Source of the DNA: Streptomyces sp. 6-11-2
GTDB lineage: Bacteria; Actinomycetota; Actinomycetes; Streptomycetales; Streptomycetaceae
NCBI RefSeq assembly: GCF_006540305.1
Contig: NZ_BJOR01000002.1
Location: 310,001-374,000, forward strand
Direction of reading: 5' to 3'
DNA: 64,000 nt
Part shown: one piece after another, positions 10,958 through 19,704 of the stretch
Numbering within the stretch: position 1 is the stretch's first letter
How the letters are laid out: each line of letters starts with the position of its first letter
The notes under the pieces: model-generated
Database searches by the model: none
Told to the model about the DNA's origin: nothing
Seen by the model: the letters and a program-made list of their open reading frames with translations, nothing else
Program-made: the position numbers and the translations under genes

Positions 10958-12000
10958 TGAGGGTCGGACTCTCCTGTGAGTACTTCCCGGGCAGCCGGGA
11001 CCGCTCAGCTCGTGCCACCCTGCATCGCGTGGCCGAGGAAGGCCTGGACGGCGTCGCGTTCGCGACTCCCCTCCTGGTGAGCAGCCGGCTGGATCGTCAT
11101 GAACTGGTGGAGATACGTGACTTGGCGGCCGATCTCGGCCTGTACCTCGAAGTCGGCATCGGTGCCATCGCGACACCGGACCGTGTGATCCCGGCGGTCG
11201 AGGCCGAGTCACTGCTCGATGCCTGTCTGGTCCTGGGCAGCACCGAGATCACGGCCTACACGAAGCTCGATCGCTTCGACCCCGGGCACTCGTTCGCGGC
11301 TCAGCTGGACGGCGTGGTCACGCTCCTCACGGGGCTCGCCGCGAAAGCACGGAACGCACATGCGCACCTCAACCTGGAGACGCACGAGGACCTCACGTCC
11401 ACCGATGTGCTTCGGGTGGTGCAGGCCGTGGGCCCGGACGTGGTGGGCGTGACCTTCGACCTGGCCAACGCCGTCGTACGGGGCGAGCACCCGCTGCATG
11501 TGCTCGAACAGCTCGGGCCGTACGTGCGCCAGACGCAGCTCGAGGACGTGACCCTCAGCCTGACGAAAACCGGTCTGAGACGGCATCTGGCGCCATGCGG
11601 CGGTGGCATCACCGACTGGGCCGAGGTCATCGACGTACTCGGCGCGCTGGCGGAACCGCCGAACCTCACTGTCGAACAGCACAGGGGCCAGTTCGACATC
11701 GAAGTCTTCGACCCCATCTGGGTCGGCGCGCATCCCGATCTCGAGCCGGCCGGAGTGCTCGCGCTCGTGGCCGAGGCGGTGCGCGGTGCCCGTCAGGACG
11801 GGGACGGGACGTGGTTGCAGCTCTCCCCGGAGCCACAAGCGCGAGGGGAGCGGGAGTTCTTGGAACACCTTCGGCTCAGCGCGGATCACCTCCGCCTTGT
11901 GCTCGCAGAAAGCAGCAGGACCGACCGCACGACGGCGGACGGGCGAGAGACCGGCCGCCCCCTTGGCGGCGGTGGCACCTATGAGGGAGTACAAGGATGA
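10957..12000 (+). CDS. Sugar-phosphate isomerase/epimerase-like TIM-barrel protein (paralogue 2)
   Basis: 347 residues, clearly homologous to the preceding gene: EEGLDGVAFATPLLVSS, LGLYLEVGIGAIATP, AHLNLETHEDLTS, VVGVTFDLANAVVRGEHP and PNLTVEQHRGQ align with the same positions. ATG 10957 overlaps the stop of paralogue 1 (TGATG), so the two are translationally coupled, and the pair may act as a heteromer or in successive steps. The late metal position reads VEQ here where paralogue 1 has IEN. The substrate is unknown. Confidence 0.8.
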   Translation: MRVGLSCEYFPGSRDRSARATLHRVAEEGLDGVAFATPLLVSSRLDRHELVEIRDLAADLGLYLEVGIGAIATPDRVIPAVEAESLLDACLVLGSTEITAYTKLDRFDPGHSFAAQLDGVVTLLTGLAAKARNAHAHLNLETHEDLTSTDVLRVVQAVGPDVVGVTFDLANAVVRGEHPLHVLEQLGPYVRQTQLEDVTLSLTKTGLRRHLAPCGGGITDWAEVIDVLGALAEPPNLTVEQHRGQFDIEVFDPIWVGAHPDLEPAGVLALVAEAVRGARQDGDGTWLQLSPEPQARGEREFLEHLRLSADHLRLVLAESSRTDRTTADGRETGRPLGGGGTYEGVQG

Positions 12001-13184
12001 TTCGTGGAACGCGCAAGCGTGCGGCGGGGGTGATGGTCACTCTCTGCCTCGCGCTGTCGGCCTGCACCATGAGCACGGATACCGCCTCGAGCAACCACGA
12101 CGGGACCGGGCCGATCACCATCGGTTTCATCGGCGGCATGAGCGGTGTGTTCGCCCCGTACGAGAAGCCGGCCCTCGACGGCGCCAAACTGGCCGTCAAG
12201 GAGATCAATGCGGCTGGGGGAGTCAACGGCCGCCGGCTCAAGCTGGTCACCGAGGACAACAAGTCGGACATCAACGAGAGCGCGCGTGCCGGACAGGCGA
12301 TCCTCGACGATGGAGCGGTCGCTTCCCTTGTTCCCGTGGACCTCAACTACGGCGGAGGAGCCGCGCAGGTCATCCAAGGTGCCGGCAAGATCGCGATGTC
12401 GGTCGGGGGTGGCAGCACCCAGTGGGCGAAGTTCGGTCCGCTCGTCTACAACGTCGGCACTACGGCGACCTCGGACGGTGCGGCGATGGCACAGTTCGCC
12501 CACGACAAGGGGATCAAGGACGCCTACCTCATGGTCGACACCATCTCGGACTTCAGCCAGGAGCTCTGCGACGGCTTCAAGACACGGTTCAAAGAGCTCG
12601 GCGGCAGGATCCTCGGGAGCGACACGTTCAACAACAAGGACACCTCGCTCGGTGCCCAGATCACCCGGATGAAGTCGGCCGCCCGGCAGCCGGGCATCAT
12701 CGCCAACTGCTCCTTTCCTCCTGGTGGCGCGTTGATGGTCAAGCAGCTCCGCGATGCGGGCATCGACTCGCCGTTGATCTCGAGCAACGGAATGGACGGA
12801 GACTTCTGGTTCAAGAACTCCATGCCGAACCTGTCCGGTGTCTACACGGTGGACTGGGCCTCGGTCTGGGGTGATGACCCGGCTCCTGGTGTCAACAAGC
12901 TCGTCAAGGATCTGGCGAAGGCGCAGGGCAGCCAACCGCAGAACCAGTTCGGTGTCACCGGCTACATCGCGGTGAAGGCCATCGCGGCGGCCATGCGGAA
13001 GGCCGGTTCCACCGACGGCGACAAGGTGGCCGCGGCGCTCAACTCGTTCAAGCACGAGGACGTGGGCATTCCCCTCACCTTCGACAAGGACTTCCACATG
13101 GACCGAACGCGGGAGTACCGCATCCTGCAGGTCGTGAACGGGCGTCCGAAGTTCGTGACCACAGTCAAAACCGCGGGCAACTAG
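11997..13184 (+). CDS. ABC importer substrate-binding lipoprotein, branched-chain amino acid type
   Basis: 395 residues. The N-terminus RGTRKRAAGVMVTLCLALSA runs into the lipobox LSAC, so the mature protein should be anchored at Cys on the outer face of the membrane. The body is a type I periplasmic-binding fold of the LivJ/UrtA class: ITIGFIGGMSGVFAPYEKPA, then GAKLAVKEINAAGGVNGRRL. It overlaps the previous stop as ATGA. The binding-pocket identity cannot be read; the neighbours suggest a nucleobase, ureide or related N-rich ligand rather than Leu/Ile/Val. Confidence 0.88.
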   Translation: MIRGTRKRAAGVMVTLCLALSACTMSTDTASSNHDGTGPITIGFIGGMSGVFAPYEKPALDGAKLAVKEINAAGGVNGRRLKLVTEDNKSDINESARAGQAILDDGAVASLVPVDLNYGGGAAQVIQGAGKIAMSVGGGSTQWAKFGPLVYNVGTTATSDGAAMAQFAHDKGIKDAYLMVDTISDFSQELCDGFKTRFKELGGRILGSDTFNNKDTSLGAQITRMKSAARQPGIIANCSFPPGGALMVKQLRDAGIDSPLISSNGMDGDFWFKNSMPNLSGVYTVDWASVWGDDPAPGVNKLVKDLAKAQGSQPQNQFGVTGYIAVKAIAAAMRKAGSTDGDKVAAALNSFKHEDVGIPLTFDKDFHMDRTREYRILQVVNGRPKFVTTVKTAGN

Positions 13185-13241
13185 AAACGCATTCGCGTGG
13201 GCCGGGCGCCAACTCGGCCCACGCGGAAGGACGGAGAAGTT

Positions 13242-14126
13242 GTGACCCAGATACTCCAGTACGTTGTGGACACATTGAGCCTCGGCAGCCTCTACGCCCT
13301 GTACTCGTTGGGTATCGCCGTTGTCTTCGGCATCGCCAGGCTCATCAATTTCGCGCACGGCGAACTCATCATGATCGCCGGCTTCACCCTGCTGCTGCTC
13401 GACGGCTGGCCTCTGCCTCTCCGGCTGGCCGCGGCCTGTGTGGCTGCGTTGATCGCGGCCGTCCTGATGGAGCGGCTCGCGTTCCGGCCCGTCCGAGGTG
13501 CCAAGGACGACACGTTGCTGATCACGTCGTTCGCGGTGAGCTTCTTCTTGCAGAACCTGTTCATCGTCATGTTCGGGGCGCTGCCCCAGGGCACTCTGCT
13601 ACTCCCCGCTCTCGGTTCCTCGTTCAATGTCTTCGGGGTCTCCATCGGCAAGCTCGACGCCGCCACGATCATGGTCACCTTCCTCAGCCTCGCGGCTTTG
13701 ACCCTGTTCCTGACCCGGTCGTCGCTGGGGATCCAGATGCGTGCGTCGGCCGAGAACTTCCGGATGGCCCGCTGCCTGGGTGTTCCCGCCAACCGGGTCA
13801 TCGCCACTGCGTTCGCGATCAGTGGTCTGCTGGCCGCGTTCGGCGCGGTCATGATGGTCACCCGCACCGGTCTGACTTCGCCGGTCATGGGTGTGACACC
13901 CGTGTTCGCGGCCTTCGTCGCGAACATCATCGGTGGTCTCGGGCGGTTGAGCGGGGCCGTGCTCGGTTCGTACCTCCTGGCCGGCCTGACGGTCGCCTTC
14001 CAGGCCCTCCTGCCGGTGGGCCCCCGTTCCTACCGTGACGCATTCGTGTTCGGCGCCCTGCTTCTCGTGCTGGTCGCACGGCCGAACGGACTGTTGCGGG
14101 CAGTCGCGACGGAGCAGCGAGTCTAA
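13242..14126 (+). CDS. ABC importer permease, LivH type
   Basis: 294 residues, eight or so membrane segments. Family signatures are SLYALYSLGIAVVFGIARLI near the start, then NFAHGELIMIAG, and GLGRLSGAVLGSYLLAGL near the end. GTG 13242 has GGAG six bases upstream and gives the usual short N-terminus. With the next gene it forms the membrane channel of the importer. The NFAHGE motif is kept, which supports a working permease. Confidence 0.9.
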   Translation: MTQILQYVVDTLSLGSLYALYSLGIAVVFGIARLINFAHGELIMIAGFTLLLLDGWPLPLRLAAACVAALIAAVLMERLAFRPVRGAKDDTLLITSFAVSFFLQNLFIVMFGALPQGTLLLPALGSSFNVFGVSIGKLDAATIMVTFLSLAALTLFLTRSSLGIQMRASAENFRMARCLGVPANRVIATAFAISGLLAAFGAVMMVTRTGLTSPVMGVTPVFAAFVANIIGGLGRLSGAVLGSYLLAGLTVAFQALLPVGPRSYRDAFVFGALLLVLVARPNGLLRAVATEQRV

Positions 14127-14135
14127 GGAGCGCAG

Positions 14136-15257
14136 ATGCCCAATCCGACCAGTATCAAGCGGCAGCCACTTGTCCCACTCACGACACTGGTGGCACTGTG
14201 CGCCATCGTGACCATCGCCGTCTACGGCTCGGTCGCCCTTGGCAACGACTCACTCAATCGAGCAGTCGCGCTCGGTATGGTGAGCCTGATCGCCGTTGTC
14301 GGTCTGCACGTCTTCATCGGGAATTCCGGCGTGGCCTCGTTCGGGCACGCCGCGTTCCTCGCCATCGGTGCGTATGTGACGGCGGCCGTCAGGGTTCCGG
14401 CGGCCACCAAACAGGCGATGCTTCCCGACCTGCCGGGCCCTCAGACGACACCGTTTCTGGCCGTCCTGCTGGGAGGACTCGCGGCGGCGGTCGTCGCGTT
14501 CACCGTGGGTCTGGTGCTGATGCGACTCAACGGCCTCGCAGCAGGTCTGTCCACCTTCGCCCTGCTCTCGATCGTGTATGTCATCGCGTCGAACACTCGC
14601 AAGGTCACCGGTGGCGTCAGCGGTGTCTTCGGCGTCCCACAGACAACCAACTCGCTCACCGTCCTGCCCTGGGTCCTGTTCTCCATCCTGGTGGCCTGGG
14701 CATTCGCCCAGACCCGGTTGTGCCTGCGGTTGAGGGCTTCCAGAGAGGACGAGGTCGCCGCCAGGTCGATCGGCATCGACGTGCTCTGGGAAAGGCTGGG
14801 CGCCTTCACCCTGAGTGCCTTCCTCACCGGGATCTCCGGCTCGCTGATGGCCATGTACCTTGGGTCGTTCAACCCGGACGCGTTCTACCTCTCGATCACG
14901 CTGATCATGCTGGCCATGCTCGTCGTCGGTGGTGTGACATCCCTGTCGGGCGCAGTCCTCGGAGCGATCTTCGTCTCCGCGCTGCGCGAGTTGCTTCGCA
15001 TGGTCGAACGAGGCGTCGAAGTCGGAGGGGTGGCGATCCCGCGGTTCGACGGGCTGCAGCAGCTCGGCACCGCCGTGGTCCTTCTCCTGGTGCTCCTGTT
15101 GCGGCCCCGAGGCCTGACCGAAGGACGGGAGATCCTGCACATGGGTACGAGTTCCCTGTGGCGTCCGGTCCGAGGCCTTGTCCGGCGCCGCGACGATGCA
15201 GCGAGCCGGCATGCCGACGAGACCAGGAGCAACAGCGACGCGGAGGCAAAGGCATGA
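14136..15257 (+). CDS. ABC importer permease, LivM type
   Basis: 373 residues with about ten membrane helices. LivM features are VGLHVFIGNSGVASFGHAAF, RLCLRLRASREDEVAARSIG (the cytoplasmic coupling loop) and VVGGVTSLSGAVLGAIFV. The C-terminal 40 residues are polar and Arg/Asp-rich and should be cytoplasmic. It begins nine bases after the LivH stop, behind AAGGAG, and its stop overlaps the ATPase start (ATGA). It is the second half of the membrane channel. Confidence 0.9.
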   Translation: MPNPTSIKRQPLVPLTTLVALCAIVTIAVYGSVALGNDSLNRAVALGMVSLIAVVGLHVFIGNSGVASFGHAAFLAIGAYVTAAVRVPAATKQAMLPDLPGPQTTPFLAVLLGGLAAAVVAFTVGLVLMRLNGLAAGLSTFALLSIVYVIASNTRKVTGGVSGVFGVPQTTNSLTVLPWVLFSILVAWAFAQTRLCLRLRASREDEVAARSIGIDVLWERLGAFTLSAFLTGISGSLMAMYLGSFNPDAFYLSITLIMLAMLVVGGVTSLSGAVLGAIFVSALRELLRMVERGVEVGGVAIPRFDGLQQLGTAVVLLLVLLLRPRGLTEGREILHMGTSSLWRPVRGLVRRRDDAASRHADETRSNSDAEAKA

Positions 15258-16000
15258 ACGCCACGGTTCGCACGGAAGCGGTCAGCGTGCATTTCGCCGG
15301 AGTCAAGGCGCTCCAGGACGTCGACCTCGAGCTCGCCCAGGGCGAAATCCTGGGTCTGATCGGGCCCAACGGGGCCGGGAAGACCACATTGGTCAACGTG
15401 CTCTCCGGCTACCAGAACCCCACCACGGGGCGGGTCTGGCTCAACAGCACCGACCTCACACGCCGTGGGCCCGCACGCCGCGCCAAGGAAGGCCTGGTCC
15501 GGACCTTCCAGAACGTGCGGCTCTTTCCCGAACTGTCCGTTCTGGACAACATCCTGCTCGGGGCCCTCGGCACCGGACGGAGGACGGCCGACGGACTGCG
15601 CCTGGCCACCTCTCTCCTCGAGTCCGCTCACCTGACGAACTGGGCGCGCACGGAGGCCCGCGCCCTGCCGTACGGCGCGGCAAGGCGGCTCGGCATCGCC
15701 CGGGCCCTTGCGACACGACCACGGTTCATCCTCCTCGACGAACCGGCCGCCGGCCTCAACGACAGCGAGAGTGCGGACCTCGTCGAGCTCCTCAGGATGA
15801 TGCCCGCGGAATTCGGAGTCGGGCTCCTTCTGATCGAGCACGACATGCATGTCGTCATGTCCGTCAGTCAGCGAATCCACGTGCTCGACTTCGGCAGGAC
15901 CCTTGCTGTGGGCACCCCCGAAGAGATCAAGCTCAACCCCGAGGTACAGCGTGCGTACTTCGGACGCCCCGTGGAGGTGCCACATGCTCAGGGTGAATGA
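15254..16000 (+). CDS. ABC importer ATP-binding protein, LivG type
   Basis: 248 residues. Walker A GPNGAGKTT, Q-loop VRTFQNVRLFPELSV, the signature region LPYGAARRLGIARALATRP (LPYG replaces the more usual LSYG), Walker B FILLDEPAAGLN and the switch LLIEHDMHVVM are all present. It supplies ATP hydrolysis for the importer with the next gene. The start is the ATGA overlap at 15254 preceded by GGAGGCAAAGG. Confidence 0.92.
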   Translation: MNATVRTEAVSVHFAGVKALQDVDLELAQGEILGLIGPNGAGKTTLVNVLSGYQNPTTGRVWLNSTDLTRRGPARRAKEGLVRTFQNVRLFPELSVLDNILLGALGTGRRTADGLRLATSLLESAHLTNWARTEARALPYGAARRLGIARALATRPRFILLDEPAAGLNDSESADLVELLRMMPAEFGVGLLLIEHDMHVVMSVSQRIHVLDFGRTLAVGTPEEIKLNPEVQRAYFGRPVEVPHAQGE

Positions 16001-16688
16001 CCTGACGGTCCGATACGGCGCGGTCACCGCCGTCGACCGCGTGTCGCTCGAGGTTCCCGAGGGCAAGGTCATCGCCCTCGTCGGAGTCAATGGCGCCGGC
16101 AAGTCATCGACACTGGCGGCGATTTCCGGTCTGGTGAAGGCGGAGAGCGGCAGCGTTGAACTCGACGGAGAACAGCTGTCGCGGCTGCCGCCCGAGACCG
16201 TCGTACGCAGAGGGATCGCACTGGTTCCCGAGGGCCGCGAGATCTTCGCGAGCCTCACGGTCGAGGAGAACCTCCATCTGGGCACATTGGGACGCGGCGA
16301 CCGTGGCAGCGCCAGGGAAGCCACCGAGGAGGTGCTGGAGCAGTTCCCGGTGCTCCGGAAATACCTCAAGTCCTCGGCGGGGAAGCTCTCCGGAGGCGAG
16401 CAGCAGCAACTCGCCATCGCGCGGGCCCTGCTGTCCAACCCCCGCGTACTGCTCCTCGACGAGCCGTCGCTCGGTCTCGCTCCCCAAGTGGTCGACCTGG
16501 TCTTCGACGTCATCGACGGGCTTCGTGACCGAGGCGTGACCGTGCTGCTCGTGGAACAGAACGCGACGCGAGCCATCGAACTCGCCGACTTCACCTACGT
16601 GCTCAGGCTCGGCAGGATCGCCGACCAGGGCAGCCGTGACGCGATCCTGAGCCGGACCGACCTGATCTCGCTTTACCTGGGAGGCTGA
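15984..16688 (+). CDS. ABC importer ATP-binding protein, LivF type
   Basis: 234 residues. Walker A GVNGAGKSS, Q-loop LVPEGREIFASLTVEENL (typical of LivF), signature LSGGEQQQLAIARALL, Walker B VLLLDEPSLGLAP and switch VLLVEQNA are intact. It overlaps the end of LivG by 17 bases and has GTGGAGG in the right place upstream. The five importer genes therefore form one tightly packed transcription unit. Confidence 0.92.
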   Translation: MLRVNDLTVRYGAVTAVDRVSLEVPEGKVIALVGVNGAGKSSTLAAISGLVKAESGSVELDGEQLSRLPPETVVRRGIALVPEGREIFASLTVEENLHLGTLGRGDRGSAREATEEVLEQFPVLRKYLKSSAGKLSGGEQQQLAIARALLSNPRVLLLDEPSLGLAPQVVDLVFDVIDGLRDRGVTVLLVEQNATRAIELADFTYVLRLGRIADQGSRDAILSRTDLISLYLGG

Positions 16689-17930
16689 ATGAACTCCGTC
16701 GTGGTGAAGAACGCCCGTTTCGTCAACGAGCCGGGTCAGCACGACATCGAAATCGAGGCAGGCCGCATCCGCCGCATCACGCCGGCCGGGGAAGGGGGCA
16801 GTGCCACCGATGCACTCGACGCTCAGGGCGGTTTGGTGACGCCGTCCTTCGTCGACGCGCACTTCCATCCGGACAAGGCCCTGACGTTCCCCCGGGTGGG
16901 ACCCATGGGACAGGGTTCCCCAGTCGACTCCCTGGCCGTCGGCGCACGTATAAAGGCAGCCTTCACGGTCGACGACGTCACCGATCGGGCCAGGCGGGGC
17001 ATCGAGGCCGCCGTCACGAGCGGGGTCGGAGCGATTCGAGCACAGGTGGACGTCGACTCCGCCATCGGACTGGCGGGCCTCCAGGGCATCCTCAAGGTCA
17101 AGGCGGAGCTTCACGACGTGGTCGACCTCCAGATCGTCGCCTTCCCCCAAGAAGGAGTCGTCCGCGATCCTGGTGCCCTTGACCTGCTCCGGGAGGCGCT
17201 CACCATGGGGGCGGACGTCCTGGGAGGCGGTCCCGACAACGAGGGCGACCCGGCCCTCCACCGTGCCCATCTGGACCAGTTGTTCGAGCTTGCGGCGGAG
17301 TTCGACGTCGACCTCGACCTGCACGCCGACATGGACGAGGACCCCAGCAGGCGCGCGCTGGAACTGATCGCGGAGCGAACCCTCGCCCATGGTTGGCAGG
17401 GCCGAGTGAACGCTGTGCACTGCTGTGCGCTCGCGGCGTACCCGGACGACCTCGCCCACCGTGTCATCGAGCAGGTCGCCCGGGCGGGCATTCAGATCTG
17501 TATTTGCCCGATCGGCAACCTTCAGCTCGTCGGGGGAGACGTCACACCGCGCGGTCGAGGAAGCTCGCGTCCCAAGGAACTGCTGGCCGCCGGCGTGAAT
17601 GTGGCCGCCGGAACCGACAACCTGCACGACATGTGGTTCCGCTTCGGGAACCTCGACCCCGTGGAGACGAGCCGGATCACGTGCCTGGCCGCTGGTCTGC
17701 GCACCGACCAAGAAGTGCTCGACGGCTTCGCCATGGTGACCGACCGAGCGGCGGCCTACCTCGGCCTCGGCGGCTACGGCATCGCTCCGGGCAATGACGC
17801 GGATCTCGTGATGTTCAGTGCGGACAACCTCAGCGACGTCATGCGAGGCGCCCCCGGTACGCGCACCACCCTCAAGAGGGGCCGAGTGGTCGCCCACCGG
17901 GAGACCACCGCCAGGATGGTCCGAAGCTGA
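16689..17930 (+). CDS. Cytosine deaminase-like amidohydrolase
   Basis: 413 residues of the metal-dependent amidohydrolase superfamily, closest in pattern to cytosine deaminase/AtzC-like enzymes. Probable metal ligands and acid/base residues are the HxH of VDAHFHPDKAL, the His of LHADMDED, the His of VNAVHCCAL and the Asp of AAGTDNLHDMW. Such enzymes deaminate or hydrolyse N-heterocycles such as cytosine, isocytosine or ammelide derivatives. The gene starts at the base after the LivF stop, so it is in the same operon. The importer probably brings in its substrate or a precursor. Confidence 0.85.
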   Translation: MNSVVVKNARFVNEPGQHDIEIEAGRIRRITPAGEGGSATDALDAQGGLVTPSFVDAHFHPDKALTFPRVGPMGQGSPVDSLAVGARIKAAFTVDDVTDRARRGIEAAVTSGVGAIRAQVDVDSAIGLAGLQGILKVKAELHDVVDLQIVAFPQEGVVRDPGALDLLREALTMGADVLGGGPDNEGDPALHRAHLDQLFELAAEFDVDLDLHADMDEDPSRRALELIAERTLAHGWQGRVNAVHCCALAAYPDDLAHRVIEQVARAGIQICICPIGNLQLVGGDVTPRGRGSSRPKELLAAGVNVAAGTDNLHDMWFRFGNLDPVETSRITCLAAGLRTDQEVLDGFAMVTDRAAAYLGLGGYGIAPGNDADLVMFSADNLSDVMRGAPGTRTTLKRGRVVAHRETTARMVRS

Positions 17931-18010
17931 GTCCAAGAGGCAAGCAACAGTTGGCTAGCCTGGCGCACACGTGAATTCAACGGACGTCTCACACAGAGGA
18001 AAGGTTGACC

Positions 18011-18721
18011 ATGCAGAGGGCTTCGCGGATGTCACTCGTCGACATTGTGGTCAACGAACTCCATGCGGAGATCAAGGCGGGTCGCTGGAAGGTCGGCGAC
18101 CGGATTCCGCCGGAGTCGGAGCTGGTCAACCTGCTGGGCGTGAGCCGTGTGTCCGTTCGCGCAGGTGTGCAGTCACTGGTGCATGCCGGCCTCCTGGCCA
18201 CCCGCCAAGGAGACGGGACCTTCGTCGTTGCCACGGACGTGACCGACGTGGCGCTGCGCCGGCGGTTGGAGAAGGCCAGGCAGGAGCACGTTCTGCAGGT
18301 TCGGTACGCGCTCGACGTCGCTGCCGCGCGGCTCGCGGCGCTCAACCGTACCGAGCGTGATCTGCGCGGCATGACGGCCGACCTCGAGGCGCGAGTGGAA
18401 GCCTTCGCCACGCGCGATGTCGAGGCGTTCGTCGCCGCTGATGTCGCCTTTCATCTGAAAGTGGCCGTGGCAACACACAACCCGGTCCTTTCGGACCTGT
18501 ACGGCAGCCTGGTCGGCACGTTGGCCGAAGCCATGCGTCGAGGCTCATGCCTTGAGACTGAGGAAGCCGCGGGCGGCGAGGCGCTGCACAAGGAACTGTT
18601 CAGAGCGATCCGCGATCGAGAGGTCGACAAGGCCGTTGACACCGCGTTCGGCCTCGTCGATGCCAGCATTTGGGAGGTCGAGACCGGGAGCGAGCACGGG
18701 AGAGGGAATCAGGACAGCTGA
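18011..18721 (+). CDS. GntR-family (FadR/FCD) transcriptional regulator
   Basis: 236 residues. The N-terminal winged helix includes GRWKVGDRIPPESELVNLLGV and the recognition helix SRVSVRAGVQSLVHAGLL. The C-terminal all-helical FCD domain begins near YALDVAAARLAALN and has the FHLKVAVATHNPVL segment with ligand-contacting His. ATG 18011 is six bases behind GGAAAGG. It ends the UraD-importer-deaminase operon (80 bases after the deaminase) and probably controls it in response to a pathway metabolite. Confidence 0.88.
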   Translation: MQRASRMSLVDIVVNELHAEIKAGRWKVGDRIPPESELVNLLGVSRVSVRAGVQSLVHAGLLATRQGDGTFVVATDVTDVALRRRLEKARQEHVLQVRYALDVAAARLAALNRTERDLRGMTADLEARVEAFATRDVEAFVAADVAFHLKVAVATHNPVLSDLYGSLVGTLAEAMRRGSCLETEEAAGGEALHKELFRAIRDREVDKAVDTAFGLVDASIWEVETGSEHGRGNQDS

Positions 18722-18867
18722 ACCCGGCACCACTGTTCCACCGGAGAGTTCGTCGAGCTGTCGTCGACCAGGGCGGTGAAGGCCGCGGCCGTCAGCGGGG
18801 CACACCGGCCCACGGGCTTCGGCGCGCGACCTGCTCGCGTTGACGCGTGGGGGCCCGGCGCCCGGAC

Positions 18868-19554
18868 TCAGCCCTCCGACGCCGCGCGCACCAGCGCGGC
18901 CATCACCCGTACGTCCTCGCCCATCTCCGGGTGCCACTGCACGCCCAGCACGAAACGGTCGCCGGGCAGTTCCACCGCCTCCACCGTGCCGTCCGTCGCA
19001 CGGGCCGAGGTACGCAGGCCCTCGCCCAGGCGGTCCACCGCCTGGTGGTGGTACGTCGGGACGCACGTCTTCTCCGGTACCACGGCCGCGTACCGCGTGC
19101 CCGCCACCGGGGTCACCGGGTGGGAGCCGAAGACGCCGACGTCCTCGGTGTGGCCGTCGATGTGCTGGACGAGGGTGCCGCCGAGCTCGACGTTCAGCAG
19201 CTGCATGCCGCGGCAGATGCCGAGCAGAGGCGTGCCCGAGTCCAACGCCGCCCGGATCAGGGCGAGTTCCCAGGCGTCACGCTCCCGCGCGGGCGGCCCG
19301 GTGCGCGGCTCGCGCTCGGCGCCGTAGCGCTCCGGCTCGACGTCCGGGCCGCCCGCGACGACCAGCCCGTCGAGGCGGGCGACCACCGACGCTGCGTGGG
19401 ACGGATCGTCCGGTGGCAGCATGACCGCGAGCCCGCCCGCGGCCTGCACCAGCCGCGGGTAGACGGCGGGCAGCAGCGCCGCGGGCAGCTCCCAGACCCC
19501 CCAGGACGCCCGGGACTCCAGATAGGTGCTGACGCCGATGAGCGGCTCGCCCAC
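18868..19554 (-). CDS. PuuD-like gamma-glutamyl hydrolase (class I glutamine amidotransferase)
   Basis: 228 residues. The nucleophile elbow LLGICRGMQLLN (Cys) and the HPE triad motif in LGVQWHPEMG identify a gamma-glutamyl-gamma-aminobutyrate hydrolase-type enzyme, as does PLIGVSTYLE at the start. It should release glutamate from gamma-glutamylated amine products. GTG 19554 is preferred because AAGGAG is six bases upstream; an ATG at 19569 is in frame. It stands beside a GntR regulator and the glutamine-synthetase-like gene, so it probably performs the last step of their pathway. Confidence 0.85.
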   Translation of the reverse strand: MGEPLIGVSTYLESRASWGVWELPAALLPAVYPRLVQAAGGLAVMLPPDDPSHAASVVARLDGLVVAGGPDVEPERYGAEREPRTGPPARERDAWELALIRAALDSGTPLLGICRGMQLLNVELGGTLVQHIDGHTEDVGVFGSHPVTPVAGTRYAAVVPEKTCVPTYHHQAVDRLGEGLRTSARATDGTVEAVELPGDRFVLGVQWHPEMGEDVRVMAALVRAASEG

Positions 19555-19704
19555 TGTGTGCTCCTTCATGGTCCTCAGTCGCGTTCCCACGCGGCTTGCG
19601 CCGCCGCGAGCGCCACAAAGCGCTCCATGGAACGGATTCATACCTTTGTGTCGACGGTGGCGGGAAATCAAGCCCCGTGCGTGACGTTGCCGTGAACCGT
19701 CCGC

